The notes: generated by a model not told the origin, from the sequence alone. 64,000 bases of DNA from Calothrix sp. 336/3 (GCF_000734895.2 NZ_CP011382.1:2644700-2708699); one strand, 5' to 3'. Shown: positions 32,952 to 42,897, numbered from the stretch's first letter. Program-made: numbers and translations.

Positions 32952-34562
32952 ATGCGAGTACTCCTCGTCTACCCAATTTTTCCAAAAACTTTCTGGTCAT
33001 ACGAGAAGATATTAGCATTAGTTGACCGCAAAGTTTTATTACCTCCTTTAGGGTTAGTCACCGTTGCCGCAATTTTACCCCAGGAATGGGAATTTAAATT
33101 AGTAGATCGCAATATTCGCCCAGTCACAGAGGCAGAATGGGAATGGGCAGATTTAGTGATTTTGTCTGCCATGATTGTGCAAAAACAAGATTTACTTTCC
33201 CAAATTCAAGAAGCCAAACAAAGGGGTAAATTAGTCGCAGTAGGTGGTCCCTATCCCACTTCTGTACCCCATGAAGTGCAGAATGTTGGTGCCGATTTTC
33301 TCATTTTGGATGAGGGGGAAATCACCTTACCAATGTTTGTGGAAGCTGTACAAAAAGGCGAAAAATCTGGTGTTTTTCGTGCCACAGAAAAGCCTGATGT
33401 CACATCTACTCCCATTCCCCGATTTGACTTATTGGAGTTTGATGCTTATGACATGATGTCAGTCCAATTTTCACGGGGATGCCCTTTTCAATGCGAATTT
33501 TGTGACATTATCGTCTTATATGGTCGCAAACCTCGCACCAAAACACCAGCCCAATTACTAGCAGAATTAGACTATCTCTATGAGTTAGGTTGGCGACGGG
33601 GTGTGTTTATGGTAGATGATAACTTTATCGGTAACAAACGCAATGTCAAACTGTTACTGAAAGAGTTAAAAATCTGGATGGCAGAGCATAATTATCCCTT
33701 CCGTTTTGACACCGAAGCTTCCATTGATTTAGCACAGGATACAGAATTAATGGAGTTGATGGTAGAGTGTGGTTTTGCGGCGGTATTCTTAGGAATTGAA
33801 ACTCCCGATGAAGATAGTCTACAACTGACGAAGAAGTTTCAAAATACCCGCAGTTCTTTGATAGATTCAGTACAAACTATCATCAAAACTGGTTTACGTC
33901 CCATGGCAGGATTTATCATCGGATTTGATGGTGAAAAAACTGGTGCTGGCGATCGCATTGTACGGTTTGCAGAAGCCGCAGGCATCCCCTCAACAACTTT
34001 TGCCATGTTACAAGCGCTACCCAATACTGCCCTGTGGCATCGTTTGCAAAAAGAAGGCAGACTCCGGGAAAATAAGGACGGGAATATCAACCAGACAACC
34101 TTGATGAACTTTATCCCGACTCGTCCCTTAGAAGAAATTGCACGGGAATACGTAGAAGCTTTTTGCACTTTATACGAACCGGAAAAATACTTAGACCGCA
34201 CCTATCGCTGTTTCCTGATGATGGGTTCACCCTCTTGGACTGCACCCTTCAAAATGCCAGAATTAATTGTTGTCAAAGCTCTACTGATTATTATTTGGCG
34301 ACAGGGATTTAAACGCAATACCCGGTGGAAATTCTGGCATCATCTATTTAGTATGATTAAGCGCAATCCTAGGGCTGCGGAACATTATCTCGCAACTTGC
34401 GCCCACATTGAGCATTTTGTCGAATATCGGCAAATTGTGCGGGAAGAAATCGAGTCACAGCTGAGAGAATACCTAGCTCAAGGTGTCGAAACACCATACG
34501 TACCAGTGACAGCAGTCAAAGTTGTCAAGGAGGAAACAGCTGGAGCGGTTAGTGGAGTTTAA
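32952..34562 (+). CDS. B12-binding-domain radical SAM protein
   Basis: 536 residues. The N-terminal ~150 residues form a B12-binding-like Rossmann domain (VLLVYPIFP, LPPLGLVTVAAIL, VAVGGPYPT, DEGEITLPMFV). The radical SAM core has the iron-sulfur ligands Cys177, Cys181 and Cys184 in RGCPFQCEFCD. The C-terminal part (FIIGFDGE..., then a DUF4070-like region) completes the family. Related enzymes include BchE-like cyclases and hopanoid or tetrapyrrole methylases, so lipid or pigment modification is plausible, but the substrate is unknown. Ends just before a hairpin terminator shared with the convergent histidine kinase gene. Confidence 0.9.
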   Translation: MRVLLVYPIFPKTFWSYEKILALVDRKVLLPPLGLVTVAAILPQEWEFKLVDRNIRPVTEAEWEWADLVILSAMIVQKQDLLSQIQEAKQRGKLVAVGGPYPTSVPHEVQNVGADFLILDEGEITLPMFVEAVQKGEKSGVFRATEKPDVTSTPIPRFDLLEFDAYDMMSVQFSRGCPFQCEFCDIIVLYGRKPRTKTPAQLLAELDYLYELGWRRGVFMVDDNFIGNKRNVKLLLKELKIWMAEHNYPFRFDTEASIDLAQDTELMELMVECGFAAVFLGIETPDEDSLQLTKKFQNTRSSLIDSVQTIIKTGLRPMAGFIIGFDGEKTGAGDRIVRFAEAAGIPSTTFAMLQALPNTALWHRLQKEGRLRENKDGNINQTTLMNFIPTRPLEEIAREYVEAFCTLYEPEKYLDRTYRCFLMMGSPSWTAPFKMPELIVVKALLIIIWRQGFKRNTRWKFWHHLFSMIKRNPRAAEHYLATCAHIEHFVEYRQIVREEIESQLREYLAQGVETPYVPVTAVKVVKEETAGAVSGV

Positions 34563-34637
34563 CACGCCATAGGCGATCGCCACCAAATAATTAGAATTTG
34601 AGAAGGAAAACAGATTTAACTTTTCATCCTTGAGTAG

Positions 34638-34663
34638 AGACGTTCTCACAGAGCGTCTTTTTC
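34638..34663. terminator. Rho-independent terminator after the radical SAM gene
   Basis: AGACG and CGTCT flank an 11-base loop, extended by T-A/G-type pairs, and are followed by TTTTT on the plus strand. It lies between convergent stops at 34562 (plus) and 34673 (minus). Confidence 0.6.
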
Positions 34664-34672
34664 TGTTTACAT

Positions 34673-36748
34673 TCACGATGCTTCCAGATTCTGCACACAA
34701 GGCAAAGTAATTTTACATCTTGTACCTTGCCCCAAGATGGAAGTAATCTCTATCTTGCCATGGTGTTTTTGAATTATTTGGTAACAAATCCACAATCCTA
34801 AACCTGTTCCTTTTCCTACCTCTTTAGTGGTAAAAAATGGGTCAAAAATTTTATCCTGAAGTTCTGGAGAAAATCCCACACCATTATCAACTATTTCGAT
34901 AGTAATTTTATCTTCATCTATCTTTTCAGTATGAATAGTTAGTTCTTTATGATTTTGCAAACTCTCTTCTTCTAGAGCATCAATAGCATTACTAATAATA
35001 TTTAAAAATACTTGATTTAATTGGGCTGCATAGCATTCAATTTTCGACAGTTCTCCATATTCCTTAAAAACCAGAATATTTTCTTTCAGTCGATGGTTGA
35101 GAATCAACAAAGTACTATCAATTCCCTCGTGGATATTCACGTATTTCATTTCGGCTTCATCCAAGCGAGAGAAATTACGTAAAGATAAGACAATTTCCCG
35201 AATACGCTGGGAACCCATCTTCATGGATGAGAGAATTTTCGGCAAATCATCCTTAATATATTCAATTTCTGTCTGTTCTAATTGCTCCGCGATCGCCACA
35301 GTTGGCTGAGGATATTCTCTTTGATATAAATCTATTAAATCAAACATTTGCCGCGTATAATCTCTCGCATAGCCCAGATTGCCATAAATAAAATTAATCG
35401 GGTTATTAATTTCATGGGCTACCCCAGCCACCATATTACCTAAAGATGACATCTTTTCTGTTTGAATTAATTGTGCTTGGGTTTGTTGCAGTTCATTTAA
35501 AGCTTCACTAAGTTGTTCATAAGCTTGATTTAATTCTTGATTTTTTTGCGAAATTTGTTGTGTGCGCTCTTCCACTCTTTTTTCTAAATTTTCTCGAGAT
35601 TGCTCTAGTTGTTGAGTATATTCCGCAATCCGACGAATTAAACTATTTAAAGAACTTGCTAAAATTCCCACTTCATCACTACGAGTCACTGGTACTTGTA
35701 AATCAAAATTCGATTCCTGGGTAACTTTACGAGCAACCTTCGCAACTGCAAGCAGGGGATCGGAAATTGAAAGGGCGATTTTTCTCCCTAAAAATGTACA
35801 AGTTAAACCACCAATAATAAAAAATCCCCACAGTCTCAACCACAGATACTGTACGGTATGGTTAATGTCACCCAGAGACTTTAATAATACGACTTGCATC
35901 GTAGTATAACTGAGAGATGGTAGGGCGATCGCCTTCCCTAAATAATGCTGACTCGCAATTAATACACGTTTTGGTTTTTCCCCTAGGGATGGTACTTCCC
36001 ATCTCTCACCATAGACAGATGACAAAGTTGATGTTGTCACCTGATTTTTGCTGTTAAAAATCACCACATATTCATCCTGAGCAGGATTGACATTCCTGAG
36101 AAAATCTTCACTAATCATATTCCCAGTCAAAATTGCTCCAATTATTTCTCCAGATATACTCAATAGAGGTGTAGAAGCAACTAATACTGATTGAATTTTC
36201 TTATTTTCACTATCAGATAAATTGATGACATCAGTTGTATTTAATCCATTCAGAGCAGCTACTATATTTTGTCTATCTTCTAAGATAAGTTGTGAAAACT
36301 CCGGTTCTGTTAAATCTAGTAAGATGCCACCATTTTGATTTAGCACCTTGACAAAATTGAATTTTAAGCTGTTTTTGTGAGGTGTAATAATTTTAAATAA
36401 TTCTGGAATATTTTGCTGCTCTACAGCTTTGATAATGTCATTTCTTTCTCCCATCAATTTTGTCCAAGAGCTGATATGTTCTTGCTCATGTTGCAATTGA
36501 TGTAAAACTACAGTGGCATTATTTTCTACAAAAATACTAGCTTGGTCTTCCAGCTTACTGGTAAACCAAAACGCATAATTTATAATAGTTACGACCATAA
36601 TTGTAAAAAATAACAACAAAAATGGCATAATAATTCTTTGACTTAAAACTAGCTTAGAATAGCTAGCTTGTAATCTCACTCCTCGAACTCCAGTTCTTGG
36701 ATTATCTGGTTGCTCATTGGGTTGGTTTGATCGACGAAAAATCGGCAT
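34673..36748 (-). CDS. Membrane-bound sensor histidine kinase (Cache-HAMP-HisKA-HATPase)
   Basis: 691 residues. One transmembrane helix near residues 38-62 and another near 305-325 enclose a ~240-residue extracytoplasmic sensor that looks like a double-Cache domain (STPLLSISGEIIGAILTGNMI). A HAMP linker and a Gln/Glu-rich coiled coil (~375-425) follow. The dimerisation/phosphoacceptor helix is EKMSSLGNMVAGVAHEINNP with His445. The ATP-binding domain has N-box [28 protein letters not shown] and GKGTGLGL. No receiver domain and no adjacent response regulator. Its kinase half closely resembles that of the photoreceptor kinase at 56673-59993. Confidence 0.93.
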   Translation of the reverse strand: MPIFRRSNQPNEQPDNPRTGVRGVRLQASYSKLVLSQRIIMPFLLLFFTIMVVTIINYAFWFTSKLEDQASIFVENNATVVLHQLQHEQEHISSWTKLMGERNDIIKAVEQQNIPELFKIITPHKNSLKFNFVKVLNQNGGILLDLTEPEFSQLILEDRQNIVAALNGLNTTDVINLSDSENKKIQSVLVASTPLLSISGEIIGAILTGNMISEDFLRNVNPAQDEYVVIFNSKNQVTTSTLSSVYGERWEVPSLGEKPKRVLIASQHYLGKAIALPSLSYTTMQVVLLKSLGDINHTVQYLWLRLWGFFIIGGLTCTFLGRKIALSISDPLLAVAKVARKVTQESNFDLQVPVTRSDEVGILASSLNSLIRRIAEYTQQLEQSRENLEKRVEERTQQISQKNQELNQAYEQLSEALNELQQTQAQLIQTEKMSSLGNMVAGVAHEINNPINFIYGNLGYARDYTRQMFDLIDLYQREYPQPTVAIAEQLEQTEIEYIKDDLPKILSSMKMGSQRIREIVLSLRNFSRLDEAEMKYVNIHEGIDSTLLILNHRLKENILVFKEYGELSKIECYAAQLNQVFLNIISNAIDALEEESLQNHKELTIHTEKIDEDKITIEIVDNGVGFSPELQDKIFDPFFTTKEVGKGTGLGLWICYQIIQKHHGKIEITSILGQGTRCKITLPCVQNLEAS

Positions 36749-37287
36749 TTTAACTAATGAGATAAATCAGCAGTATGGGACAAAACTATCACAGATATAA
36801 TTAAGGGAACTTGCCTATTAAATTCATTATTCACGAAAATCGAGGACATCTAAACTTTAGATGAGCCGTGGCAGACAAAATCATCTGCTAATTCCAGATA
36901 AATTCAGTAACTGTTCTCTAGCCGTAGAAACTGGTATCTAATTTTCATGCCCAAAACTGTTATATCCTGAAGAATTGCTGTCATCTCTAAAAATCTGGGA
37001 TATTTCACGATAATTTTGGGTAATAAGCGAAAATAAGCGCCTCCGAACCAAAAGCACCCAGCAATAAGCAATTCTCCGGTAACTCCATACTCCTGACGAC
37101 ACATATTTGAAGAGCTAGATTTTCCAGAAAAATCACAACTATAGAAAAATCCTATACAAACTCACATTTTTGCCCTTGCTGACTAATCATTAAACTTCAT
37201 TGCAAATTAAAAAGACAGGTAAAAGCTTATGATAAGTTTTGGAAATGTAAATCTACACAATGCAACTCACTAAAGAAGGAGAACCCT
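36749..37287. other. Intergenic region between divergent genes
   Basis: About 540 bases. A 66-codon minus-strand frame (36904-37104) has some hydrophobic character but no ribosome binding site or recognised domain; I leave it uncalled. The right end carries the AAGGAGA ribosome binding site of the 68-residue gene. Confidence 0.45.
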
Positions 37288-37494
37288 GTGGCAACGGAAT
37301 CAAATTTTGTAACGGGCACAGATGCAGTACGTGACGATTTCAGCGAATATGTTGCCCACCTGCAAATGCATATGGCTCTTCAAGCTCGCAATCTGGTTCC
37401 TCCCCTGAAGTCCACACAAACAGACAGTAGAGAACAGCTACTTCACCAAACTCAAGCAAATTTTGAGAAGTTGGTTTCCCGTCGCGTTGTTTAA
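37288..37494 (+). CDS. Small hypothetical protein, 68 residues
   Basis: No domain recognised. Support for a real gene is its signals: an AAGGAGA Shine-Dalgarno seven bases before the GTG start, and a strong U-tailed terminator just after the stop. The soluble, largely helical sequence (HLQMHMALQARNLVPPL, QLLHQTQANFEKLVSRRVV) has no transmembrane segment or cysteine. Probably one of the small conserved cyanobacterial proteins of unknown role. Confidence 0.7.
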   Translation: MATESNFVTGTDAVRDDFSEYVAHLQMHMALQARNLVPPLKSTQTDSREQLLHQTQANFEKLVSRRVV

Positions 37495-37531
37495 TTTATT
37501 CTGAATATCAATAAAAATTCACATAAAATAG

Positions 37532-37586
37532 AAGCAGTGCCAGTTAGGAAAAGTTTTGTAACTTATCTTGACGGGACTGCTTTTTT
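37532..37586 (+). terminator. Rho-independent terminator after the 68-residue gene
   Basis: AAGCAGTGCC and GGGACTGCTT pair at nine of ten positions around a ~31-base loop and are followed by TTTTTT. It begins 37 bases after the stop codon. Confidence 0.65.
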
Positions 37587-37977
37587 AGTATTGAGTTTTG
37601 AATCAAGTGGGGAAAATCACTCTTGAGGATAAATAGTTAAGGGCAGAAAGCCGTTAATATGAATGCAGCAGTTTGTTTTACAAGCAGTTGCGGCGGAGGC
37701 TACTCCTAGGTAACTCGGTATCTATGGAACTTCTATAGAACTTGACAGGAAGCAGTTTTGATTGGTTCACCTCAGAACTGTCGCCACCCTTTTATAGATG
37801 TATGGTTCAATCAACCTACCGTTACCTCTTAACTAAACCCAGAAACCTCTGCGGCATCTGCGGAGGGCTATGCGTTCCGTATGCTGAATGCAAAGTACAC
37901 GTTACTCCCATTCTCTAAACAGTAAATTTTCTGTTTCTGCATTACCCTCCAGTTATTAAGGCTGAATAACGGCTCGA
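37587..37977. other. Intergenic region, no gene seen
   Basis: About 390 bases between the terminator and the GNAT gene. Moderately GC-rich segments near 37690-37710 and 37855-37885 have no clear fold or coding frame. It should include the promoter of the GNAT-ruvX pair. Confidence 0.4.
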
Positions 37978-39228
37978 ATGAAAATGACTTCCTTACTTCC
38001 TCGAAATTTCAGTGCGGTGATTCGACCAGTTCAGTATCGGGACTTGGACGTAATCGAACGCTTAAATCAAGAGTCCTTCGCAGCCTCAGCATCCGACAAA
38101 GTTGCTTCACCGGGGCAACAAATCCAATGGCTACGTCGTTGGTATGGATTTATCAAGTTGTTGAGTTGGTTTCCTAACCCACTACAGTACAGTTTTTGTG
38201 GGTATGTGGCAGAACAGGGGCGATCGCTCCTCGGTATGATTCAAGTCTCGCCCTTCAATCGCACCCGCAGCACTTGGCGTGTTGATCGTGTCCTCTTGGA
38301 GCGTAGCATCGATCGCCAAGGAATCGGTTCCCAACTCTTGCGTTACTGCTTTGAATCTATCCTGGAAGCAAGAACTTGGATACTGGAAGTCAATATCAAT
38401 GATACTGATGCCCTGGCACTATACCGACACAACGGTTTTCAACGTTTAGCAGAAATCACCTACTGGGAAATTCAACCAGAATTACTGACAGAATTAGCTC
38501 AGGCAGAACCAGATTTGCCCAATCTACTGCCGGTGAGTAACGCTGATGCTCAGTTGCTCTATCAACTAGATACGGCATCTATGCCCCCCTTGGTGCGACA
38601 AGTATTTGATCGCCAAACCCACGATTTTAAAACTGGCTTATCCTGCGCCCTGGTAGATGCCATTAAGCAATGGGTAAATAAAACAGAAGTCGTCAGTGGC
38701 TACGTATTTGAACCCCAAAGAAAAGCCGCCATCGGCTATTTTCAGCTATCCCTCGATCTCCAAGGGCATGAACCCCATGTTGCCAGTCTCACAGTCCATC
38801 CTGCCTACACATGGCTGTATCCAGAATTACTATCTCAATTAGCGAGAATTACTCAGGATTTCCCTAAACAATCCCTGAAAGTGGCTTCCGCAGACTATCA
38901 GCCGGAAGGAGAAGAGTATTTAGAACGAATTGGTGCGAGTCGTATTGAACATACTCTCATTATGTCTCGTTCCGTATGGCATAAAGTCCGGGAATCGAAG
39001 TTTGTTTCCTTAGAAGGGATTCAGTTACCGGAAGTGTTGCAAGGTTTACAACCTGCCCGCAAACCCATTCCTGGAGGAATGTCTTGGTTACCACCGGGCA
39101 AGTCTCACCCCCCAGAAATGAAAATAGCTCCTAATTATGGGCAAGATCATCTGAGTTTCCCTTGTCATCACCCTAGCTTAGAAACTTCTAACCCCCAAGA
39201 ATCAAACAATAATTTAGAACAGGAGTAA
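37978..39228 (+). CDS. GNAT family N-acetyltransferase
   Basis: 416 residues. The N-terminal ~160 residues form a GNAT domain: an IRPVQYRDLDVIERL start, the acetyl-CoA loop region VLLERSIDRQGIGSQLLRYCFE (Q/RxxGxG/A type) and EVNINDTDALALYRHNGFQRL. The remaining ~250 residues look like a second, diverged GNAT-like half (HVASLTVHPAYTWLYPELLSQL) with a Pro-rich tail. Acceptor unknown. Located two bases before the RuvX frame, so the two are almost certainly co-transcribed. Confidence 0.88.
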   Translation: MKMTSLLPRNFSAVIRPVQYRDLDVIERLNQESFAASASDKVASPGQQIQWLRRWYGFIKLLSWFPNPLQYSFCGYVAEQGRSLLGMIQVSPFNRTRSTWRVDRVLLERSIDRQGIGSQLLRYCFESILEARTWILEVNINDTDALALYRHNGFQRLAEITYWEIQPELLTELAQAEPDLPNLLPVSNADAQLLYQLDTASMPPLVRQVFDRQTHDFKTGLSCALVDAIKQWVNKTEVVSGYVFEPQRKAAIGYFQLSLDLQGHEPHVASLTVHPAYTWLYPELLSQLARITQDFPKQSLKVASADYQPEGEEYLERIGASRIEHTLIMSRSVWHKVRESKFVSLEGIQLPEVLQGLQPARKPIPGGMSWLPPGKSHPPEMKIAPNYGQDHLSFPCHHPSLETSNPQESNNNLEQE

Positions 39229-39233
39229 GTTTG

Positions 39234-39695
39234 GTGACACAAAAGGACGTGGAGGCTAGAAGTCAAACTCCCTCTCGTGTCTTTGTTTGCGCTCTCGGTT
39301 TGGATGTGGGACGTAAGCGCATTGGAGTCGCTGGTTGCGATCGCACAGGTTTAATTGCCACGGGAATCACCACCATTGAACGCACAAACTTTGAGCAAGA
39401 TGTCTCTCAAATGCAGCAAATTGTCCAACAGCGAGGGGTGGAAATATTAGTCGTCGGCTTACCCTACTCGATGGATGGTACCTGTGGTTTTCAAGCCAAA
39501 CAAGTACAAAAATTTACCAAAAGATTGGCGAAAGCACTACAGCTCCCTTTTGAGTATGTAGATGAACGCTTGACTTCTTTTCAAGCAGAACAGCTAATTC
39601 TGGCAGAAAATCGCTCACCCTCGCGCAATAAGGGGTTAATTGATCGCAAAGCGGCGGCAATTATTCTGCAACAATGGCTTGACGCTCGTCGCTGA
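39234..39695 (+). CDS. ruvX: Putative pre-16S rRNA nuclease / Holliday junction resolvase-like YqgF
   Basis: RNase H-like fold protein of the YqgF/RuvX family, about 153 residues. Family motifs are GLDVGRKRIGVA with the first acidic metal ligand, VVGLPYSMDGT, YVDERLTSFQAE and the final DRKAAAIILQQWLD. In other bacteria the protein matures the 5' end of 16S rRNA; the resolvase name is historical. GTG 39234 has an AGGAG eight bases upstream; a TTG directly before it is the alternative. Follows the GNAT gene by a few bases. Confidence 0.93.
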   Translation: MTQKDVEARSQTPSRVFVCALGLDVGRKRIGVAGCDRTGLIATGITTIERTNFEQDVSQMQQIVQQRGVEILVVGLPYSMDGTCGFQAKQVQKFTKRLAKALQLPFEYVDERLTSFQAEQLILAENRSPSRNKGLIDRKAAAIILQQWLDARR

Positions 39696-40099
39696 TTTGC
39701 TGAGTAACCATACCTGTTACCATGATATTCTGAAGTTTATATAGTTTGATGTAAACTGCATAAACCAATCAAGAATGGAAAAGCTACTGATGATTAGTAT
39801 GTTGGGTAATTACTCAGTGTTTATTCATGATCGTCACCTCTAGTAAAGAGCAGCGCTAATCAACAAACTATTCTCAATTTCTCCAACCCTGTCAATTGAC
39901 GAGTTTTGATGATTGAGAACGTTGTACTCCTCTGAACTTTACTCTGGGTAAACAGTAGAAGCTTTCACAGCACTTTCCTCCTCGCCAGCATTGGTATTTA
40001 ACAATCTCAGTTGATATTTTTGGTTGCTCGTCTTTATCTTTAAGCAGTTAAACTAAATTTCCCAGTTGCTGGTAATTTATAAATTTCTCCACCTTGGCT
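39696..40099. other. Intergenic region, no gene seen
   Basis: About 400 bases between ruvX and the DUF3727 gene. No RNA motif, repeat or convincing terminator found. Confidence 0.4.
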
Positions 40100-40672
40100 A
40101 TGTATTCCTCTCCTTTCCCTGAAGACACTGACTATACTCCTGCGGGTTCCATCACTTTAACGGATGAAAAAGGGCGATCGCTCGAATGTTATATTGAGCA
40201 TTCCCTGACAGTGGATGGACAAGAGTATGTCTTATTGCTTCCTGTTGACTCACCTGTAGAAATATTTGCATGGCAGGGTGACGACGAGGAAGAAGAAGCT
40301 GTATTAGTCGAAGATGATGCCATTATTGATGAAATCTTCACTACTGCTCAAGCTGTACTCTCAGAACAAAATTTAGTCTTGAAAAACACAGCATACGCTC
40401 TCACCGTCGCCGGCGAATTACCACCAGTCGAAGAATCAGAACTCTTTACCCTGGAAATTGAAGACGATGAAGCACAATTAGAACCAGAACAATTACAGCT
40501 ACTTGCTAGCTTCTACCATGAAGAACAGGAATTTGCTGTATATACCCCCCTTGATCCCTTATTGTTTTTTGCTCGCATCACTAAAACAGGGAACCCAGAA
40601 TTACTCTCGCCAGAGGAATTTCGCCAGGTGCAACCCCTCTTAGAAGAACATCTGTTTAATGAAGTGGAATAA
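40100..40672 (+). CDS. DUF3727 (DUF1292-like) protein
   Basis: 190-residue acidic, soluble protein of the cyanobacteria- and plastid-specific DUF3727 family. The first half (ITLTDEKGRSLECYIEHSLTVDGQEYVLLLPVD) has the DUF1292-type beta-strand pattern. An acidic stretch (DDEEEEAVLVEDD) follows, and then the DUF3727 part, in which the pattern partly recurs (FYHEEQEFAVYTPLDPLLFF). Function unknown. Start is ATG 40100; a TTG two codons upstream is in frame. The neighbourhood with ruvX upstream is conserved in many cyanobacteria as far as I recall. Confidence 0.88.
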   Translation: MYSSPFPEDTDYTPAGSITLTDEKGRSLECYIEHSLTVDGQEYVLLLPVDSPVEIFAWQGDDEEEEAVLVEDDAIIDEIFTTAQAVLSEQNLVLKNTAYALTVAGELPPVEESELFTLEIEDDEAQLEPEQLQLLASFYHEEQEFAVYTPLDPLLFFARITKTGNPELLSPEEFRQVQPLLEEHLFNEVE

Positions 40673-40697
40673 AATTAAAGCAGAAGCATGAATCTAG

Positions 40698-40720
40698 AGA
40701 CGCGCTTTGTCGCGTCTTTT
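40698..40720 (+). terminator. Rho-independent terminator after the DUF3727 gene
   Basis: AGACGCG and CGCGTCT form a perfect 7-bp stem around CTTTGT, followed by TTTT. Confidence 0.7.
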
Positions 40721-40856
40721 GTCGTCTCAACCTACTTGACAATGGGATAAGAAGAAAAAGGTAGGCATTTTTGTGTTTTTCCATATACAAACCTACATAA
40801 AAGGCTAACTTGATATTTTCTATTCCCCATTACTCATTCCCTGGAGAAATATTTGC

Positions 40857-41396
40857 ATGAATCAACTCTTACAACCAGATTTAATTTTAGAAGGCTCTAT
40901 TTTGCACCTGACACGGGAAATGATTCAACAGTACAACCTCAAAGGTTTACTCTTGGATGTGGATGAAACCCTAGTACCTATTCGAGTGGCTTCTGCTTCC
41001 CCAGAATTGAAAAAATGGGTGGAAGAAATTCGTTCCTGTGTGGATATCTGGTTAGTGAGTAATAATCTCAGCGAAAACCGCATTGGTGGGATTGCTCGTT
41101 CCCTGGATTTACCCTACTTCCTGGGTGCAGCTAAACCTTCTCGACGCAAACTCCGGGAAGCGGTTCAAGAAATGAATTTACCCGTACAACAGGTGGCAAT
41201 GGTGGGCGATCGCCTATTTACTGATGTCTTAGCGGGTAATCGTTTAGGAATGTTTACAATCCTCGTGGAACCCATCATTCATCCAGAAACTCCCCTATAC
41301 AACCATCCCATTCGCAATTTTGAAGTCTGGATATCAGAAATTATCGGGGTTTCTATCACTCCTAAAAAACAGAGATTTACAAACCTTGACAAATAG
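40857..41396 (+). CDS. YqeG family HAD-IIIA phosphatase
   Basis: 179 residues. HAD motif I is LLLDVDETLVPIR, with the nucleophile and acid/base Asp residues. Motif II is WLVSNN, the motif III lysine lies in GAAKPSRRKL, and motif IV is MVGDRLFTDVLAGN. The family includes the mitochondrial PGP phosphatase GEP4 and bacterial YqeG, so phosphatidylglycerophosphate dephosphorylation is a plausible role here. The gene starts at an ATG 184 bases after the DUF3727 stop, beyond a terminator, so it is transcribed separately. Confidence 0.9.
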   Translation: MNQLLQPDLILEGSILHLTREMIQQYNLKGLLLDVDETLVPIRVASASPELKKWVEEIRSCVDIWLVSNNLSENRIGGIARSLDLPYFLGAAKPSRRKLREAVQEMNLPVQQVAMVGDRLFTDVLAGNRLGMFTILVEPIIHPETPLYNHPIRNFEVWISEIIGVSITPKKQRFTNLDK

Positions 41397-41787
41397 TCAG
41401 GAAAATAAATCTAAAGAAATAATTAAAAATACAGGGTCTTTTCCCAAAGTGAGGGAAGATAATTATATATAACATGGGTCAAAAAATTAAAGACCTAGAA
41501 AAATAGAAAGTAATATTTACCTAGCAGAGCGTCAACCTTTAACTTATAGAAGTGTTGGCGCTTTGCCTATTGCCATATAAGCTTTTTTGAGAACAAACTA
41601 CTAAATCGAGCTTAGTGTACAATACTACTTTACAAATAGTAAAATACTGAAGTGAATTAGTCGCGCTTTATCTTGATATCAGGATTTACTGGGTAAAGTG
41701 GTGATAAAATTTATGCCCTGCAACTGTTTAATTAAATATATAGTTTGATAATCTACCGCAGATAACACTCTGTTCGTTGTTGGATCT
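41397..41787. other. Intergenic region with a likely terminator for yqeG
   Basis: A stem AGCGTCAAC / GTTGGCGCT near 41528-41572 (one mismatch, long loop) is followed by TTGCC rather than a clean T-run, so terminator function is weakly supported. The rest is AT-rich without genes. Confidence 0.4.
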
Positions 41788-42603
41788 ATGAAGTCTTATT
41801 TAGCCGCCGCTATTCAAATGACAAGTGTGCCCGATTTAGAAAAGAATTTGGCACAAGCAGAAGAACTGATCGATTTAGCCGCCCGTCAAGGTGCGGAATT
41901 AGTGGGTTTGCCAGAGAACTTTTCCTTTATGGGAGAAGAAAAAGAGAAACTTGTGCAAGCTGAGGCGATCGCCCAGAAAACAGAAGCATTTCTTAAAACT
42001 ATGGCACAACGCTATCAACTGACCATTTTAGGCGGTGGCTTCCCCGTTCCTGTAGCTGGTACAGATAAAGTTTATAATACTGCCTTACTCCTAGATCCCA
42101 ACGGTCAGGAGCTTCAGCGTTATCATAAAGTGCATCTATTTGATGTCAACGTACCTGATGGTAACACCTACCGTGAGTCAAGTACGGTGATGGCTGGTCA
42201 GGAGTTACCTTCTATTTACCATTCTCAAACCCTGGGGAACATTGGACTTTCTGTTTGCTACGATGTCCGCTTTCCGGAATTATACCGTCACCTTGCCGAC
42301 AAAGGAGTTGATGTTATCTTTGTGCCAGCAGCTTTTACGGCTTTTACAGGTAAGGACCACTGGCAAGTTTTATTACAAGCCCGTGCCATTGAAAATACTT
42401 GTTATGTGATTGCTCCGGCACAAACTGGGTTGAATTATGCGCGTCGTCAAACCCACGGACACGCTATGATTATTGACCCTTGGGGGGCAATTCTTGCCGA
42501 TGCTGGAGAAAAACCCGGTGTCGCGATCGCCGAAATTAAACCATCCCGCATTGAACAAGTACGTCGGCAAATGCCTAGCTTACAGCACCGCGTATTTGCT
42601 TGA
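41788..42603 (+). CDS. Nitrilase-superfamily amidohydrolase (Nit1/deaminated-glutathione amidase type)
   Basis: 271 residues, the compact length of branch-10 Nit proteins. The catalytic triad is visible: Glu43 in GLPENFSF, Lys114 in RYHKVHLFDV and Cys157 in LSVCYDVRFPELYR. The Nit signature FDVNVPDGNTYRES follows the Lys. These enzymes usually hydrolyse deaminated glutathione, a metabolite-repair step, and the sequence fits that better than a true nitrilase. Single gene by spacing. Confidence 0.9.
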   Translation: MKSYLAAAIQMTSVPDLEKNLAQAEELIDLAARQGAELVGLPENFSFMGEEKEKLVQAEAIAQKTEAFLKTMAQRYQLTILGGGFPVPVAGTDKVYNTALLLDPNGQELQRYHKVHLFDVNVPDGNTYRESSTVMAGQELPSIYHSQTLGNIGLSVCYDVRFPELYRHLADKGVDVIFVPAAFTAFTGKDHWQVLLQARAIENTCYVIAPAQTGLNYARRQTHGHAMIIDPWGAILADAGEKPGVAIAEIKPSRIEQVRRQMPSLQHRVFA

Positions 42604-42897
42604 TGCAACCATAGCTATCCTAGTATCACTGTTTGATTTCCAAGGAAAGGAATCAAGGTGAATAATTTCATAAAATATAGCTTGACACAATTACCAGAAA
42701 GTGTATTTCAGATGATTCTCAAATTTCCAATTTTTTAGAGGTAGTGTGAGAGTTTCTCGATTATTTTGGGAACCATGAATACAGGAAGTGAAAAATAAAA
42801 TTTTCCCTAGTCAAGTCAAGACTTATCTGAAACAATTTACCGGTGCAACTTCCAGAAATAACTTCCTTGTCAATTACAAACTTTTTACAGGATAGCT

